DNA of 64,000 bases, taken from NCBI GenBank assembly GCA_930367215.1, contig OV884056.1, positions 227,407,127-227,471,126 on the forward strand. The letters are read 5' to 3'. Shown here in pieces: positions 12,145 through 24,495 of this stretch. Every line of letters starts with the position of its first letter. Positions within the stretch are counted from its first letter, which is position 1. Both the position numbers and the translations under genes were made by a program. The notes below the pieces were generated by a model. The model did no database searches and was not told the origin of the DNA. It worked only from the letters and a program-made list of their open reading frames with translations. Origin of the DNA: Pollenia angustigena (Eukaryota; Arthropoda; Insecta; Diptera; Polleniidae).

Positions 12145-15100
12145 AACAAATAAAGCTCATATAGATTTTTGTTTTAAGATAAAATTCGGCACAAATTACT
12201 GTTATTTTATGCTAAGAGACCCATACCTAACTGTCCCAAATACGGACCAATCAGCACAGTCATATGGTGTGACTTAGCTGAAAATATTTTTACTTGTTTC
12301 CCGTAAATATCGCATAGTTTGCTATACATCATTTTTTCTCATCTTTTAAAAATCACCTCATCACTTACCTTAACTTATTACAAACTATTTCAAATTAAGG
12401 ACAAGGTTTAAAATAATAGTTTTCTATACATTTTTCGAATTGGTAAACTCTAACTATTTATTATGATATTTATTTATATTAAAAATATAAACAAAACAAA
12501 AAAGTTATATTCAATTTATGCATGCACTTAATATATGGCTGGGGTAAATTGTAAAGAATAATAATATTTAAAAGAATTTGCACTCCTACCTGGTCAACCT
12601 TGAGTGAGACAGTTGTTGTAGTTGCTGTAGTTGTTACTGTTGCTGCATAAAGTAATCATATGCATTAACATCAACTTAAACAAAACAAAACAAACCAGCA
12701 ACAACAGTAACAGCTACAACTGGTAAATACAGCAATGGCAACAGTTAAAGTAACTTTTGCTTTTTTGTTGCTGTTTTTTGTGTCTAAACTCACGTAACAA
12801 TATGAACAAATACCAGTAAGACATAAAATAATGCGCACTTAAAATACGAAAAAGCTACAAAGAAAAAAAAACTTTAATATAAAAAAAAATTTATAATAAA
12901 TTAAAAATTAAATAAAAGACAACAAATACTAGCAACTGTGAAAAAAGAATTTTAATATAAATTAATGAACAAAATTTAAAAAAGCAAATTGAAGTTTCTT
13001 TACAATTAAAAGTTTTTAAATTCAAACAAACATACATACTAAAACAATAGCAAAAGAGATAGAAGCAATCTGTGCCTAGATCAGTTATACCAGATCAGGC
13101 CGAAAAAAAAAATTTAAGCTTAAGAGAGCAAACATGCGATTACTTAACCCTGCAGGTGTGCATAACTTCAAATTTAAATAAAGCATAACGTGATGTAGCA
13201 TAGATTACAAGTGTCTATTTTAATAGTTATACAAACATAAAACTTTTAGCTAATACTTTTGGCCGTAGAATTCATAACCATAGAACCACGATTTAGACAT
13301 AATCCACAATAATCGCGTTAAGAGCTGAAAAAATAACAAAAATAAAAAAATGCTACAGGCACGACAATCGTCAAATGGTAACAATAATAAAGAAATAAAA
13401 AAATATTTATAATTAAAACTTCTTTTACGATAAAAAATATTCCATGTTTATTTTTTCTTTAATAATTTCATTATTTTAACAGATTTTTAATTTAACGTTT
13501 TTTTGTTTTGGGATCACTACAGTATAAATTTTGGTGAAGGTTGTTTGAGAACTATTTGAAACATTTATTTATAATGCTTCAAAATTGTTTTCAAAAAGTT
13601 GTTTGCAACTTAGACCAATAGCTCGTTAGCATTGCTGCCAAATCTTTCAGATTTGATTTGTAATCTTTCTCTAAATCTAGTTCGTATATATTGCACTTAT
13701 TTGACATAAGCAAGATTTTGTTAACAGATAATCGTAACAGACATACAAAATTTGTATTGTCTGTTATTTATAATTTGTACTTATTTTTTTAAGAGTTAAA
13801 AATACAATCGCAAATTATATTCTAACTTAAGAGCAAAATAAACCACTCAAATGATTTCACAAACACTCACTTTGTTTCCATTTTGTATAATAATAAACAG
13901 CACGAACATATTTCGTGCAAACATTTTAATTTTTCTTTTGTTTTTAATGAATGCAAACGACGACAGTGCTGCGGCAATTTTGCTCGCTTTTTCTAAATCG
14001 GAGGAGACATATTAAGTAAAGGAAAAGAATTTTACTCTGCAAAATTTTTGCTCAAAAGATTACATTTAGCACTAGATGCCACAAAAAGTTTGACAAAAAT
14101 CCAACATGTCTGCAAAATAATAAACAAATTTCGTTATTTCTACATTCATGCTTCAAATGTTTGTTCAAACAGCAAACACCCCAATTAGTTAGCAGCACAT
14201 AATATTTGTACAAAAGTAAAATTGTTATATGATTGCCAAGCAGTTTGTGTGGTTTAATTTGATTTTAAATTAATCGAGCAATAGTAACTTAGACGTTCAG
14301 CTCGTTGTAGTGAAACTGACCAGTCTCTAGCGGGAATCGTACCCGGGACCGTGATAGCTAACCATTATTTTTACCAATATTATTAATCAGTTCCATTTTA
14401 TTACAGTGGGTTTTAAAATTTATATTTTTTATCTTTACATATTAGCAAGCCGCACTTTTTTATGTTTTATTTTTTGTTAATTGTCTTTTATTTCTTGTAC
14501 AGGGAAGTATTTTTTAGTATTTAATAGAAAAAAACCATAGTTGCATCAGTCAGTTCTACTTGATTTTGCGTAGATATTCTAAAATCTAGTGACGAAGTAT
14601 TTTTTTTAATTCGCAAAACTTCTTTAAGAGGGGAAGCAGCTCACGCATCCTTGTCGTTCTTTTTCGCAAACATACCAAATTTGTTTGTTTGCTTTTTGAG
14701 CGTATTGCGTTTTATCTCGCATTGGCTAAAGGTTTGGTGTCGTATTACTTTCCCGAAGTAAAGCTGTTGTGGTTTTCAACATTAGCCATACATGTGTTAA
14801 GATTTATAACCTCGCATTTGTTACGAATTTAGCTGGTGGATGACCATACGCAAGTTGATCTGACTTCTTAAAGAAACATATGAAACTCATACGATGTACT
14901 GGAAACTCCAATTGAAAACTGGTGGAGACCAAAATACTTTTATGCTGGTTCTGGAATTTATCGTTTCTTATACTAACATTTAGGATGGCTGATGACCTTT
15001 GGATTAGGCTCTAAAGTTATGTGATACCCTGGATGTATAATTATAAGTTATTAGCCAACGATTTCTTTTATATTTGGGGAAAAGTTGATAGCAGCAAACA

Positions 15101-15234
15101 CACGGAAAGAAGAACAAACGGATAACGTCAAATCAAATCCGCTACTCATGAAGATCGAAACTGTAAAAAACTACAATTGTTTGTATACTTTTCAAACCTG
15201 TTTTGTATTGTAAAAACAAAATACACAACAACGT
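12145..15234. other. AT-rich intergenic DNA with inverted CAA/GTT repeat
   Basis: Between about 12608 and 12780 a TTGTAGTTGCTGTAGTTG array is followed by an inverted CAGCAACAACAGTAACAG array, so the region could fold back. The remainder is AT-rich and I see no gene. Confidence 0.4.
14320..14366 (-). repeat. tRNA-like fragment
   Basis: On the minus strand TGGTTAGCTATCACGG resembles a tRNA D-arm or A box, and GGGTACGATTCCCGC resembles a T-arm or B box. The two are almost adjacent, with no room for an anticodon arm. It is at best a truncated tRNA-derived sequence and not a functional tRNA. Confidence 0.3.
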
Positions 15235-15242
15235 CATAGAGT

Positions 15243-15883
15243 CAGTGTTTGAAAATAAACACTAAACATCGCTTCTTAGTGTTCGGTTCGGTAGATTTGT
15301 GGAAAACATAAACGCTAATAAGGTTTTTAAAGAAAAACATTAAAAAAATAACGTTTCACTGTTTGTAATCTTTCGAACACAAAAATAATACTGTTCTTAT
15401 CTAGCCAACAAAAGATGAGAACATATAATTCCATTCGGTTGTTTTTTTTAACCACAAACTTCATTGTGTTCGGTTCGCTTCATTAATGTTCGTCGCTTTT
15501 GGCTGGTAAAAAAAAGCAAACATTTTTTAACAAAATACACATACGAAAAGAAACAAATAGCCAGCAAAATAATTTTATACAAACAAAACATACACACACA
15601 AGCTGGTCGCGCTGCGGTCGTTAATAAAATTTTTTGTTTGTTCATTTCTTTATCAATGTAAAAAAAAAGAAGCATTAATATATAATGTTTGTCTACAGTA
15701 TCACTACAACTGTTCTGTTTTTAAACGAAGAACAGAATACTAAATAATGTTCGGCTCTTTCTTGAAAATAGTTACGAACGGTATTAAGTTTTGGGTTCGT
15801 CTACACTATCACTAAAAAATAGATATAATTTTTGGGTGGGTGAGCCGAACGCTAAATATTGTACTGTTTATTTTCGAACACTA
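15243..15883. mobile_element. hAT-type MITE with 8-bp duplication
   Basis: CATAGAGT occurs directly at 15235-15242 and 15884-15891. The termini are CAGTGTTTGAAAATAAACA and, from the other end, TAGTGTTCGAAAATAAACA. An 8-bp duplication plus a CAGTGTT-type end is characteristic of hAT elements. Subterminal words such as AGTGTTCGGTTCGG recur in both arms, as expected of transposase-binding repeats. The two overlapping frames at 15448-15675 are not convincing genes. Confidence 0.82.
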
Positions 15884-16308
15884 CATAGAGTATTTACTTG
15901 TGATCATTTGGGTACTGATCACCGCATTTCACCAATATTTATTAGTTGATTTTGTTAAGCTTCGCTTCGAGTGAGCTGGCTATTTTTCTTTGACAACGTT
16001 GTCAGAAAAGGTATTGTCAGCCCGTTGTATATCTGACAATCGTTAGAAAGATATCTTATAATCGTGTAAACACTCTTCGCTTCCGTTGGTAGAGCATTGT
16101 CAGACGTTGGCAGCTTTTTTTTTATTGTTAGATGTGCGAAGTTTGTGCATCTGACAATAGCATCATTGTCCGAGACCTTTTACTATTAGCAACCCTGTAA
16201 ATACATACGGAGCAGGAATGGAAAATTGGGTTTCGGATTTTATACCAACTTCAATAACCAAACGTAGTTATGGGACTACCAATTTAATATTTTCTGGATC
16301 ATCTTTTG

Positions 16309-16310
<2 letters not shown>

Positions 16311-16358
<48 letters not shown>
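16311..16358. repeat. (TA)n microsatellite
   Basis: Twenty-four uninterrupted TA units adjoin the tRNA-like repeat that follows. TA tracts are unstable, so length variation is likely. Confidence 0.95.
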
Positions 16359-16359
<1 letters not shown>

Positions 16360-16454
16360 CATTTTTTTAAAGTTTGCCACCACTGTATAAAAAAAAGTAC
16401 ACCTGCACCATCCCTGATATGCATGAGTGAAAAGAAAAACAAGAAAAATTTAAT

Positions 16455-16810
16455 CTTGCAAAATTCGATCTACCAAAGGTTAAAATACAATTTGGTTTAA
16501 GGATTGATGTTTGACTATTGACGTCAGCAGTCGTCGATGGCTGCGAGTGTAAGACGGCAAAGCCCTCTGAGGAGATCGAGTGGTAGCGATCGAAACATGT
16601 CAGGGTAACCAGCCGCCTGGGTTCGAATCTTAGGTCAGTCAAGAATGAATGATTATCAATAACAGTTTTAATTAATTTTCATGTTGTACAATTCCTTTCT
16701 TCATAAAAATAATTTAATGAAAATTAAATTTGATGAACTGATTAAAAATATTGAAAATTTGGATTAAAAACCATAAATAGTTTAACAAAATTACCACAAT
16801 ACTAATTATT
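16455..16810 (+). repeat. tRNA-like interspersed repeat, copy 1
   Basis: It shares the block TTTGGTTTAAGGATTGATGT, a TGACGTCAGCAGTCG segment, a B-box-like GGTTCGAATCT at 16620-16630 and the 3' tail ending CCACAATACTAATTATT with copies at 24560, 31988 and 32520. The T-arm-like stem CTGGG/CTTAG around TTCGAAT pairs here with wobble. Its 5' part differs from the other copies. Confidence 0.65.
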
Positions 16811-18008
16811 TTGCAAAATTTTAATTAATTTAATGGAAGTCAATGAAACCTATTTAAAACAAAACTAAAAAGTTAAAATTCTTGTTATTGCTTTTTCCCT
16901 TTAATAACAATAGATCCACTTTTCCAATTGATAAAAATACACGCAATTTTCATTTTCTGCCAATGTCTTAAAACAGCTCTGGAAATTCTTGCCATGCAAT
17001 TATCTGACAACCGTGTGAACTAACAGTTTCTTTTGGCACATGAATTTATTGTCAGACAGTTGTCTGCCAATGAAACTGTATGGTTTTCTTACAATCGTCT
17101 GAACTGACAGTTTACTTTTGGTGGTGATTTTTGTTTGCCAGTATATTGTCAGCACATTGCCTGACCTTACATTATTGTTAGATCTGACCACGGCCTTTGC
17201 AAAGCCTTAGTGCAAAGAATTATCTCTATACATCTTTAAAAGAATTGCTAGGAATTATGTTGCTACTGTTATTAAGCAGTGGGTCAGATAAAAGTATTTT
17301 AGTTTTATTTCGAAATTAAATAGGATTTTTTTTTTTGTTATAATCATGATCTAGTTATAAAATATTATAACAAGAATTGTTTGCAATTATATACATATGT
17401 ATGTATTTACAAGATTTACTATCCCACTGTTTTCCCCCTATTATATAGGTAATGTTGTAATAACATTAGTAAATTCCACCTAAGCCACTTATAAAGCTTA
17501 AGAGTGTTTTGTACATTGTATTTTTCTAATTCGAATATATGTACATAAATGTAACTTTTTTTCCACAAACATACCTATTTGTATCTCTACATACTTAAGT
17601 ACATTAATAATGCGTAGGTTGTTTGGATGGATTTGCTTGTATTTTAATTACAATAACAAAATTCTATACAATTGCCTCCATCACCATTGACTACGGAGTA
17701 AAGAAACAAACCAAACAGTCAAGTCAAAACAAGACAACAAACATTCAAGTCAGTACAAGTCATGCTTCTTAATTATGGCCAAAGCTGAGCAAAAAGACGA
17801 TCAAATGAATCGTGACATGTTCTTGGAAAAACCATGAGATACTATTTACATAAGCTAATCGAATATACATACAAACAAAATGTAGATACAAATATGCTGG
17901 TGCAAACATAGGCAATTTTTTTTTAAATACGTAACAAAAAATTAGTTTCAAGAGTATTTGTTATTAATTAATATTTTTTTTATTTTTGATATAAAAATGT
18001 ACAATGTT

Positions 18009-18400
18009 CATATCGTCGCGGGAATTAAAGAACGCTGTAACTGGCAAAACATAAAATGTTCACCAGAGCCCAAAAACCTGTATGAAAGAAAGTAGAAAAA
18101 AAAATCATATCACAAAAACTATACAAAGGAACATCATTTTAAAATGTATTTTATTTTTTCTCGCTTTATATATTGGCTGTAAACATTTCCTCTCAAGTCT
18201 ATTATTCCCGCTGATTCTGCGGCTTACAGCAAACGATTTTTTTTTTGTTGTTTTTTGCGCAAGTGAATTTTTTTTTTCATCATACAAATATGGGACCGGG
18301 ACCAATCGACGCAGTTTTTTTTTCTGATAAAAATGATGCAAAAACCCGTATTTTCGGTTTTTTGTCAGTTACAGCGTTCTTTAATTCCTGCGACGATATG
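18009..18400. mobile_element. MITE with ~38-bp terminal inverted repeats
   Basis: The left end CATATCGTCGCGGGAATTAA pairs with a right end that reads CATATCGTCGCAGGAATTAA in reverse complement. The match continues through AGAACGCTGTAACTG. No gene lies inside and the overlapping frames are low-complexity. I could not define a target duplication. Confidence 0.7.
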
Positions 18401-18548
18401 TTTGTATGCATAACATTTTTATTAACATTCTACACAAAATATTATATGTGCAATAAGTAATTAGATGGATGCAAACTTATAACAATAATAAAATTAAACT
18501 AAACATTCAAGAGCGTTGTGGTTTAAAACATTGAAAACTTCGATAATT

Positions 18549-18903
18549 CAAGCACAGCCGCGAAAAACGTTGTACGCCACATTTTGCAAAAACTGTTTTT
18601 CTGCAGATAAACGTTGACCTTACTCTCTTACACAGTTTAAACATCAAATCAACCAAAACTATGCACCTTAACGCCTTCAAAATGGCGTACAAAGTGTCAG
18701 CCAGTGGAAGAACATTGCAAGTTACTAACAGTGCGGAATAATGTTTTAAAAGCCTTTTGCATTAAAGTTTTTATTATCACTATTTTAAATAATAGAAAAA
18801 AAAAATTTTTAAAACAAATAATGCTGCTTGTCAAAAAACGTTTTTTTGCTCTCCTGAAAAATTATTATTTTGTAACTTAAAACGTTATTCGCGGCTGTGC
18901 TTC
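18549..18903. mobile_element. MITE 'GAAGCACAGCCGCG', copy 1
   Basis: The ends are CAAGCACAGCCGCG (left) and GAAGCACAGCCGCG (right, inverted), flanked by AATT at 18545-18548 and 18904-18907. It is colinear with the copy at 56701-57082 but lacks a 27-bp internal segment present there. It has no convincing coding content. Confidence 0.75.
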
Positions 18904-19102
18904 AATTGTCAAAATCTTAGATAATGAAAAAATATGTTTTTGCATTTAATAAAAATTAATTTTAAAACGAATGAATTCGTATACCAACACCACAGTAGTG
19001 GAAAGAGCATTATGCGCAGTTTTCAAAAATAAGCAGAACATTATTTAGCGTACGGCTCACACAGCCAGAAACGGTATATATTTGTGCATTAATACACAAC
19101 CC

Positions 19103-19483
19103 TTAAAGGCAGAATTATTCTTTACTTTCTGATTCTGTTTTGCTCCGTGCCGTTCTGTTACGAAATTGCAATAGTTACTTTTTCTTACCAGCCATTTATG
19201 ACAAATTTATTAGGTTTGCACCGTCCATTGTAATATTTCAATAACTTGTATGCACATAAATTTGAAGAAATAAATTTTATGAATTCTTTAAATCAAAAAA
19301 AAGTTTATTTCAATATAAATATGTATTTTTTATTATTTATTTTGCTGCCGATAACAATTGATTTTAACAAATTGGACCGCAACTGAACAGAAAAACTAAT
19401 CAATTTCACAGGTTGTTTAATAAAAAAAAACAAAGCAGCTGATTCGTTACAGAACAGAAAGTAAGGACTAATTCCGCCCTTAT
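19103..19483. mobile_element. Inverted-repeat element with CAGAACAG words
   Basis: The left arm GGCAGAATTATTCTTTACTT pairs with the right arm, whose inverse is GGCGGAATTAGTCCTTACTT, and the match continues into TTCTGTTCTG-like words. The centre is AT-rich. The outer limits are approximate. Confidence 0.55.
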
Positions 19484-20985
19484 ACCGTTCATTACTGTTT
19501 CCTTCGTTATAAAACAGAACAAATGTAGTGGTTCTGTAGACATATAGTGTTTCTTTGCAGAGAAGTGCCGAGAAGCTTTAGCTACCGACTCGGAATTTTA
19601 ATGAATAATTATAATAATATATCAATTACGGAAAACAAAAGTTGTTTTATTATTTCTTATAGCCGTTATTTTTACTATCTCATTGAAGAGTTTGGCAAAA
19701 TAAGAGAACAAAAAATTTTAAAAAATGTTTTTAAACTATGGTAACATTGAATTGTTATCCAAAAATTTTGTCTAATTCAAAATCACCCAAATTTGTCTGG
19801 CAAATTTTGGCCGATTTTTCTTACATTGCGTTTTGCGATTATGCTTTGGATCATTTTGACTATAGTCTTTTTAAATTACATTAAGACGAATAATATCATA
19901 GAAAATATTCGGCACAATGAATTGTTATATGAATCCTTACCATATAATATAAGTTGGTTTTGGCGCGTCCATGATTGCCCCGTGGGTCCCAGACATAGTA
20001 CATTCTCGAAAAAATTTACATATCTATATACTCTAAGTATATGGCAAGATTTGCTTAAATAAATATGTTTCAAGTGGGAGAAGCTAAGGAAAAAAAACCA
20101 CAATTTTTTTTTATAAATTCTTTTAAAAATTTTTCCTCGTTGAATATGCAATAATTTTATTTTAAGATACAATTCTGTTCTATTATGCTTTTTTAAAAAA
20201 GGCCTTTTAATAAACCTATAAGACTTAATTAACTTTTAAACTTATTCGACTATTGGCTTATAATCAATCAGTGAATGTTTAAATGCTGGTTTAGTTAAAC
20301 TTAACTTAAATCGTTTACCCTACGTTTCCACAAGCAAATAATTACTTGCAAGTAGTGTATAAGTATTAATAACGAAAATCAGGAATAATATCAAAAAAAA
20401 AAAACAACAATTTTTTTTGAATGGCTACACAGCACAGTTAGAGTTAATTTTTAAAATGTCGTCAACAAGTAAACTTCTAGCAAAACTGTAATTTCTCAAT
20501 TGATAACTAAGTGTTGCCAAGTAGTCAATATTATAAATATAAAGAAGTGATATTCATGTTAAAACTTACCTTTAAAATAATAATGCATAGCAATGTTTTT
20601 ATTTTTTTTTTTTTTTGTGTTTTTTTTTATAAACGGCTGTAGGAAATATCGCCCAAAGAAAAATGGCCCAAAAAAATAATGAAAAATCGCCCAAAAAAAT
20701 TCCATGTAAAATTGGGCCTGAATTCATATGAAAAGTGACCCAAAATTTTTCGTTATTATTGGGTGATTTTTCGTTTTTTAAATCTGGTGGTTTTTCATAA
20801 TGAAAAAATCACCCAAAAATATTGTATAAAAAATAGCACATTTTTCGGGCCATCTTTCATTTTTAAAATTTCGCCTAAATCTTACATACTATTTGTCTAA
20901 ATCATTCATTATCATTATACATGGAATTCCTAAATGTTATTTGTAAAAATAACGGGACATATTCCAAAAAGGTGGCATGTCATAA

Positions 20986-21851
20986 CGGCTGTAGGAAATA
21001 TCGCCCAAAGAAAAATGGCCCAAAAAAAAAAAATGAAAAATCACCCAAAAAAATTCCATGTAAAATTGGGCCTTAATTCATATGAAAAGTGACCCAAAAT
21101 TTTTGGGCTTTTTTTCGTTATTATTGGGTGATTTTTCGTTTTTTAATAACGAAAAATCACCCAAAAATATTACATGAAAAATAGCCCATTTTTTCGGGCC
21201 ATCTTTATTTAATATAATTGTAATTTATTTAAAAATAAGTTTGTTGTTTTTTCTCTGGGTGTTTATATTAAATATATAACGAAAACACTTTTGGGCGCAA
21301 GGATTTTCTCCTCAAGGATATAATATATACCGGCTGCGCTAACTAAAGCTTCTCTGCAAAGCCGGCCTTCGGCCGGGCGCATGGATTTTCTCCTCTATGG
21401 TATAACAAACACCGGCTTCGCTAACTAAAGCTTCTCTGTATAGCCGGCCTTCGGCCGGGCGCAAGGATTTTCTCCTCTATGGTATAAAAAACACCGGCTT
21501 CGCTAACTAAAGCTTCTCTGTATAGCCGGCCTTCGGCCTTACTGCCGAGCAGCTTTTGAAGATAGAATGCAATTTTTTACATAAAACTTACACTTGTATG
21601 GAACTAAATTTATATGAATAATAACCACTTTTTTGCAAATTGGGTAATTTTTAATTTTTTTTCGGAAAAATTCGTTTTTGCTTTTTGGGTCATTTTTCAT
21701 TTTTTTTGGGCCCTTTTTCGTTTTTGTTGGGCAAAATTTCATATATAACTTTTTGGGTCATTTTTCATGTTCTTTTGGGCGATTCTTCATTTGGGCGATT
21801 TTTAATTTTTTTTTTGGGCCATTTTTCTTTGGGCGATATTTCCTACAGCCG
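20986..21851. mobile_element. Foldback element, ATCGCCCAAA arms (innermost copy)
   Basis: It begins CGGCTGTAGGAAATATCGCC and ends with the exact inverse. TCATAA flanks both sides at 20980-20985 and 21852-21857. The matching right arm of the host element reads GTCATAACGTCC without interruption, which confirms the empty site. Its left arm is nearly identical to that at 20634, and its right arm (from about 21540) is nearly identical to that from 23154. The core array 21286-21545 is inside. Confidence 0.75.
21286..21545. repeat. ~82-bp tandem core units, direct
   Basis: The palindrome GCCGGCCTTCGGCC recurs at 21361, 21443 and 21525, giving a period of 82 bp. Each unit contains CGCAAGGATTTTCTCC, TATGGTATAAC, ACCGGCTTCGCTAACTAAAG and CTTCTCTG. 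The GC content is far above the surroundings. Confidence 0.85.
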
Positions 21852-21944
21852 TCATAACGTCCAGTGTCATAGTGTCCGTCATAAAGTCCGTGGACGTTAT
21901 GTCACTTTGTAAAGTCATAATGTGCTTACAAACTCGAAAGCATA

Positions 21945-22500
21945 GCCGGCCTTCGGCCGGGCGCAAGGATTTTCTCCTCTTTGATAAAACAAGTACCGGC
22001 TTCGCTAACTAAAGCTTTTCTGCACAGCCGGCCTTCGGCCGGGAGCAAGGATTTTCTCGTCTATGGTATAACAAAAACCGGCTTCGCTAACTAAAGCTTC
22101 TCTTCATAGCAGGCTTTCGGCCGTCGCAAGGATTTTCCTCTGCGAAGTCGGCCTTCTTTCGGAAACAAGGCAGATTTTAGAAGCTTTACTTAGCGAAACC
22201 GGTACTTGTTATACCATAATGGAAAAAATCCTTGCGCCCGCTCAAAGGCCGTCTGCGCAGAGAAGCTTTAGTTAGCGAAGCCGGTCTTTGTTATAGCATA
22301 GAGGAGAAAATCCTTGCGCCCGGCCGAAGACCTGCTATGTAGAGAAGCTTTAGTTAGCGAAGCCGGGTTTTGTTATACCATAGAGTAGAACATCCTTGCG
22401 CCCGGCCGAAGGCCGGCTATGCCGAGTCGCTTTAGTAAGCGCTGCCGGTATTTGTTACACACTAGAGGAGAAAATCCTTGCGCCCAAAAGTGTTTTCGTT
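21945..22500. repeat. ~82-bp core units in opposed orientations
   Basis: Forward units run to about 22140 and inverted units (GAGGAGAAAATCCTTGCGCC) from about 22150 to 22485, forming a large imperfect palindrome. It ends with GCGCCCAAAAGTGTTTTCGT, the inverse of the start of the array at 21270-21290. The frame at 22396-22701 crosses this repeat and is not a credible gene. Confidence 0.8.
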
Positions 22501-24495
22501 ATATGTTTAATATATGCACCCAGAGAAAAAAAAAACAAAACAATTTTTAAAAAAATTTTAGCCTTACTTTGTTTGTTTCAACCAAATCATTGTCACCGAC
22601 AACCATATTATGGTAAAATAAGTTTCTTTAAAAATAGTTTTGCTGATTGTGACTATATTAAAACATGTTTTTCTCTGCGTGATCTTTTTTTTTGTATATA
22701 ACATCTTTAGTAATTATGGACTTTATGACATTTTTAAAAATAACATAATGTCCATTTGCAAAGTGTCTTAATGCCCACGGACATTATGACATTTTAAAAA
22801 GTGTCACAGTGTCCATGGCAGAGTTCGCCAAACATATACATTTACATTTCTTGTTTCTCTCGGTTGTTTATTTTTGAGCGTAATTGTTTTTGTTTGTTCA
22901 GTGTTTTCGAGTAAAAATACAAATTATTTTCTCATGCTCTCTTTATTTGTGTGAGAGCATTCGCACATGTGCGGTGTTTTGCAGATCTCTGGTCCATGGA
23001 CACTACGACACTGGACGTTATGACGTGCCACCTTGCAAAAAGCAATATTCTGTTTTAAGTAATTGATTGTAACTATGCAGTGATTAATTAATTTTTAACT
23101 ACTGAAGAGTGTACAAAGTTTGGCGGAGTGCTCAAATAAGTATTACTGTCCATACTGCCGAGCAGCTGTTGAAGATACAATGCAATTTTTTACATAAAAC
23201 TTACATTTGTATGTAACTAAATTTATATGAATAATAAACACTTTTTTGCAAATTGAATCATTTTTCATTTTTTTTTTAGAAAAAATTCGTTTTTGCTTTT
23301 TGGGTCATTTTTCATTTTCTTTTGGGGATTTTTTCGTTTTTGTTGGGCAAAATTTCATATTCAACTTTTTGGGTCATTTTTCATGTTCTTTTGGGCGATT
23401 CTTCATTTGCGCGATTGTTCATTATTTTTTTTGGGCGATTTTTCCTACAGCCGCTATAAACATATAAACAGCTATAAAAATAATTTTTATTTTTATGTAA
23501 ATTAATACAAATAAATTAATTAAATAAATACATTTAGTAAATTAATACAAAACTCATATACGGGTAGCACTGTTTCTTCATTTCTCATATTACTTGCAGC
23601 AAGTGTCAAAAATTAACTTACAAGCAAATTTCCTTGCAAGTTGAGCTGCAAGTACGAAAAATGTAATGGTCTTAGTGAAAAAGTGTATTGAATTTTTCGA
23701 ACTTGCACTTGCACGTGGAAACGGGGGGTTAGCGCTTTTCGTTGATAATACGTATACAATACTTGCAAGTAATTACTTGCATGTGGAAACGTAGGGTAAG
23801 CTCAACAGCTGTACATCCCCATATATTATATGCATTTAGAAAAGTATATACATAAATATCAATTAATATAAAGCTTGACAATGCAAACTTTTATAAAAGC
23901 TTTTGTGGCATGACAAAATTTTGTACTGATATGTCCAAAATTAGCCATATGTCCCATAAAAACTCTCTTTCCAAATCGCTTTAAGTCGAAAAAATCTCAT
24001 ATTAATGTTTATATTTAAATAATGTGCGGCAAAAATAAATAATTATATAACATAATTTTCTTTTACCGGGTCCATTATTTGCCACGGGTACCAAATAGAG
24101 TACAACTTCGAAAATGTGTCTTTATATACTGTGGTGTACGATATCAAATAGTCGGGCTTTTCCGACTTTACTTTCTTACTTGTTTATACTTTGGTACAGG
24201 TCTCTTCTAAACATTAGGGCTACAAATTCTTTCTTCCAGTAGAAATAAAATAAATCCGATATTAAAGCAAGTTATTTTATTGTTAAATTTTTTAACAGTA
24301 CAACAAAAAAGTTATTTTCTCTAAAACATTTGTTTGTATTAAGCTTTTTTCACAAGAAACAATTTAGTTTTTTCTTCTATCTTATTTCTTCCCAAAGTAT
24401 TTCATATATTTTCCTTTCATTTTTCAAACAAAAATGTTACTGAAGTTTTTTTTAAAAATTTGAGTTAACTTCTATTTCAGCAAGAATTTGTATGA

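Larger units (their letters stand above)
15989..17192. repeat. Two arrays of CTGACAAT words flanking a tRNA-like repeat
   Basis: The segments 15989-16165 and 16990-17190 are both filled with variants of ATTGTCAGAC and TCTGACAATCGT in both orientations. A (TA)n run and a tRNA-like repeat lie between them. This looks like a foldback element interrupted by a retroposon, but the edges are poorly defined and I found no target duplication. Confidence 0.4.
20969..23034. mobile_element. Foldback element, GTGTCATAGTGTCC arms
   Basis: The left end AAGGTGGCATGTCATAACG, split by the element at 20986-21851, continues as TCCAGTGTCATAGTGTCCG. The right end in reverse complement reads AAGGTGGCACGTCATAACG followed by TCCAGTGTCGTAGTGTCC. 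The arms contain inverted words like GACATTATGTCC. The centre is an array of the ~82-bp core in two opposed orientations. Confidence 0.65.
20634..23453. mobile_element. Foldback element, ATCGCCCAAA arms (interrupted copy)
   Basis: The left end CGGCTGTAGGAAATATCGCC and a right end that is inverted CGGCTGTAGGAAAAATCGCC flank the region. TATAAA lies directly outside the left end at 20628-20633 and, after one extra base, at 23455-23460 on the right. The arms consist of degenerate words GAAAAATCGCCCAAAA and TTTTTGGGTCATTTTTC. It is interrupted by the element at 20969-23034. Confidence 0.68.
20315..23799. mobile_element. Outermost foldback element of a four-level nest
   Basis: The ends TTACCCTACGTTTCCACAAG (left) and TTACCCTACGTTTCCACATG (right, inverted) match. 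Both continue into ACTTGCAAGTAATTACTTGC-type words and AACGAAAA. All of 20634-23453 sits between these arms and is explained by later insertions. No clear target duplication remains, consistent with an old insertion. The arms have no coding capacity. Confidence 0.65.

Noticed and set aside
14320..14366. Possible tRNA gene
   Set aside because: D-arm-like and T-arm-like parts are adjacent with no anticodon arm; not a functional tRNA.
18082..18460. Overlapping plus- and minus-strand frames of 60-80 residues
   Set aside because: Low-complexity Phe/Lys-rich translations that overlap on both strands inside a MITE; no domain.
22396..22701. 101-residue plus-strand frame
   Set aside because: Starts inside the inverted ~82-bp core and runs into A/T-rich DNA; explained by the repeat.
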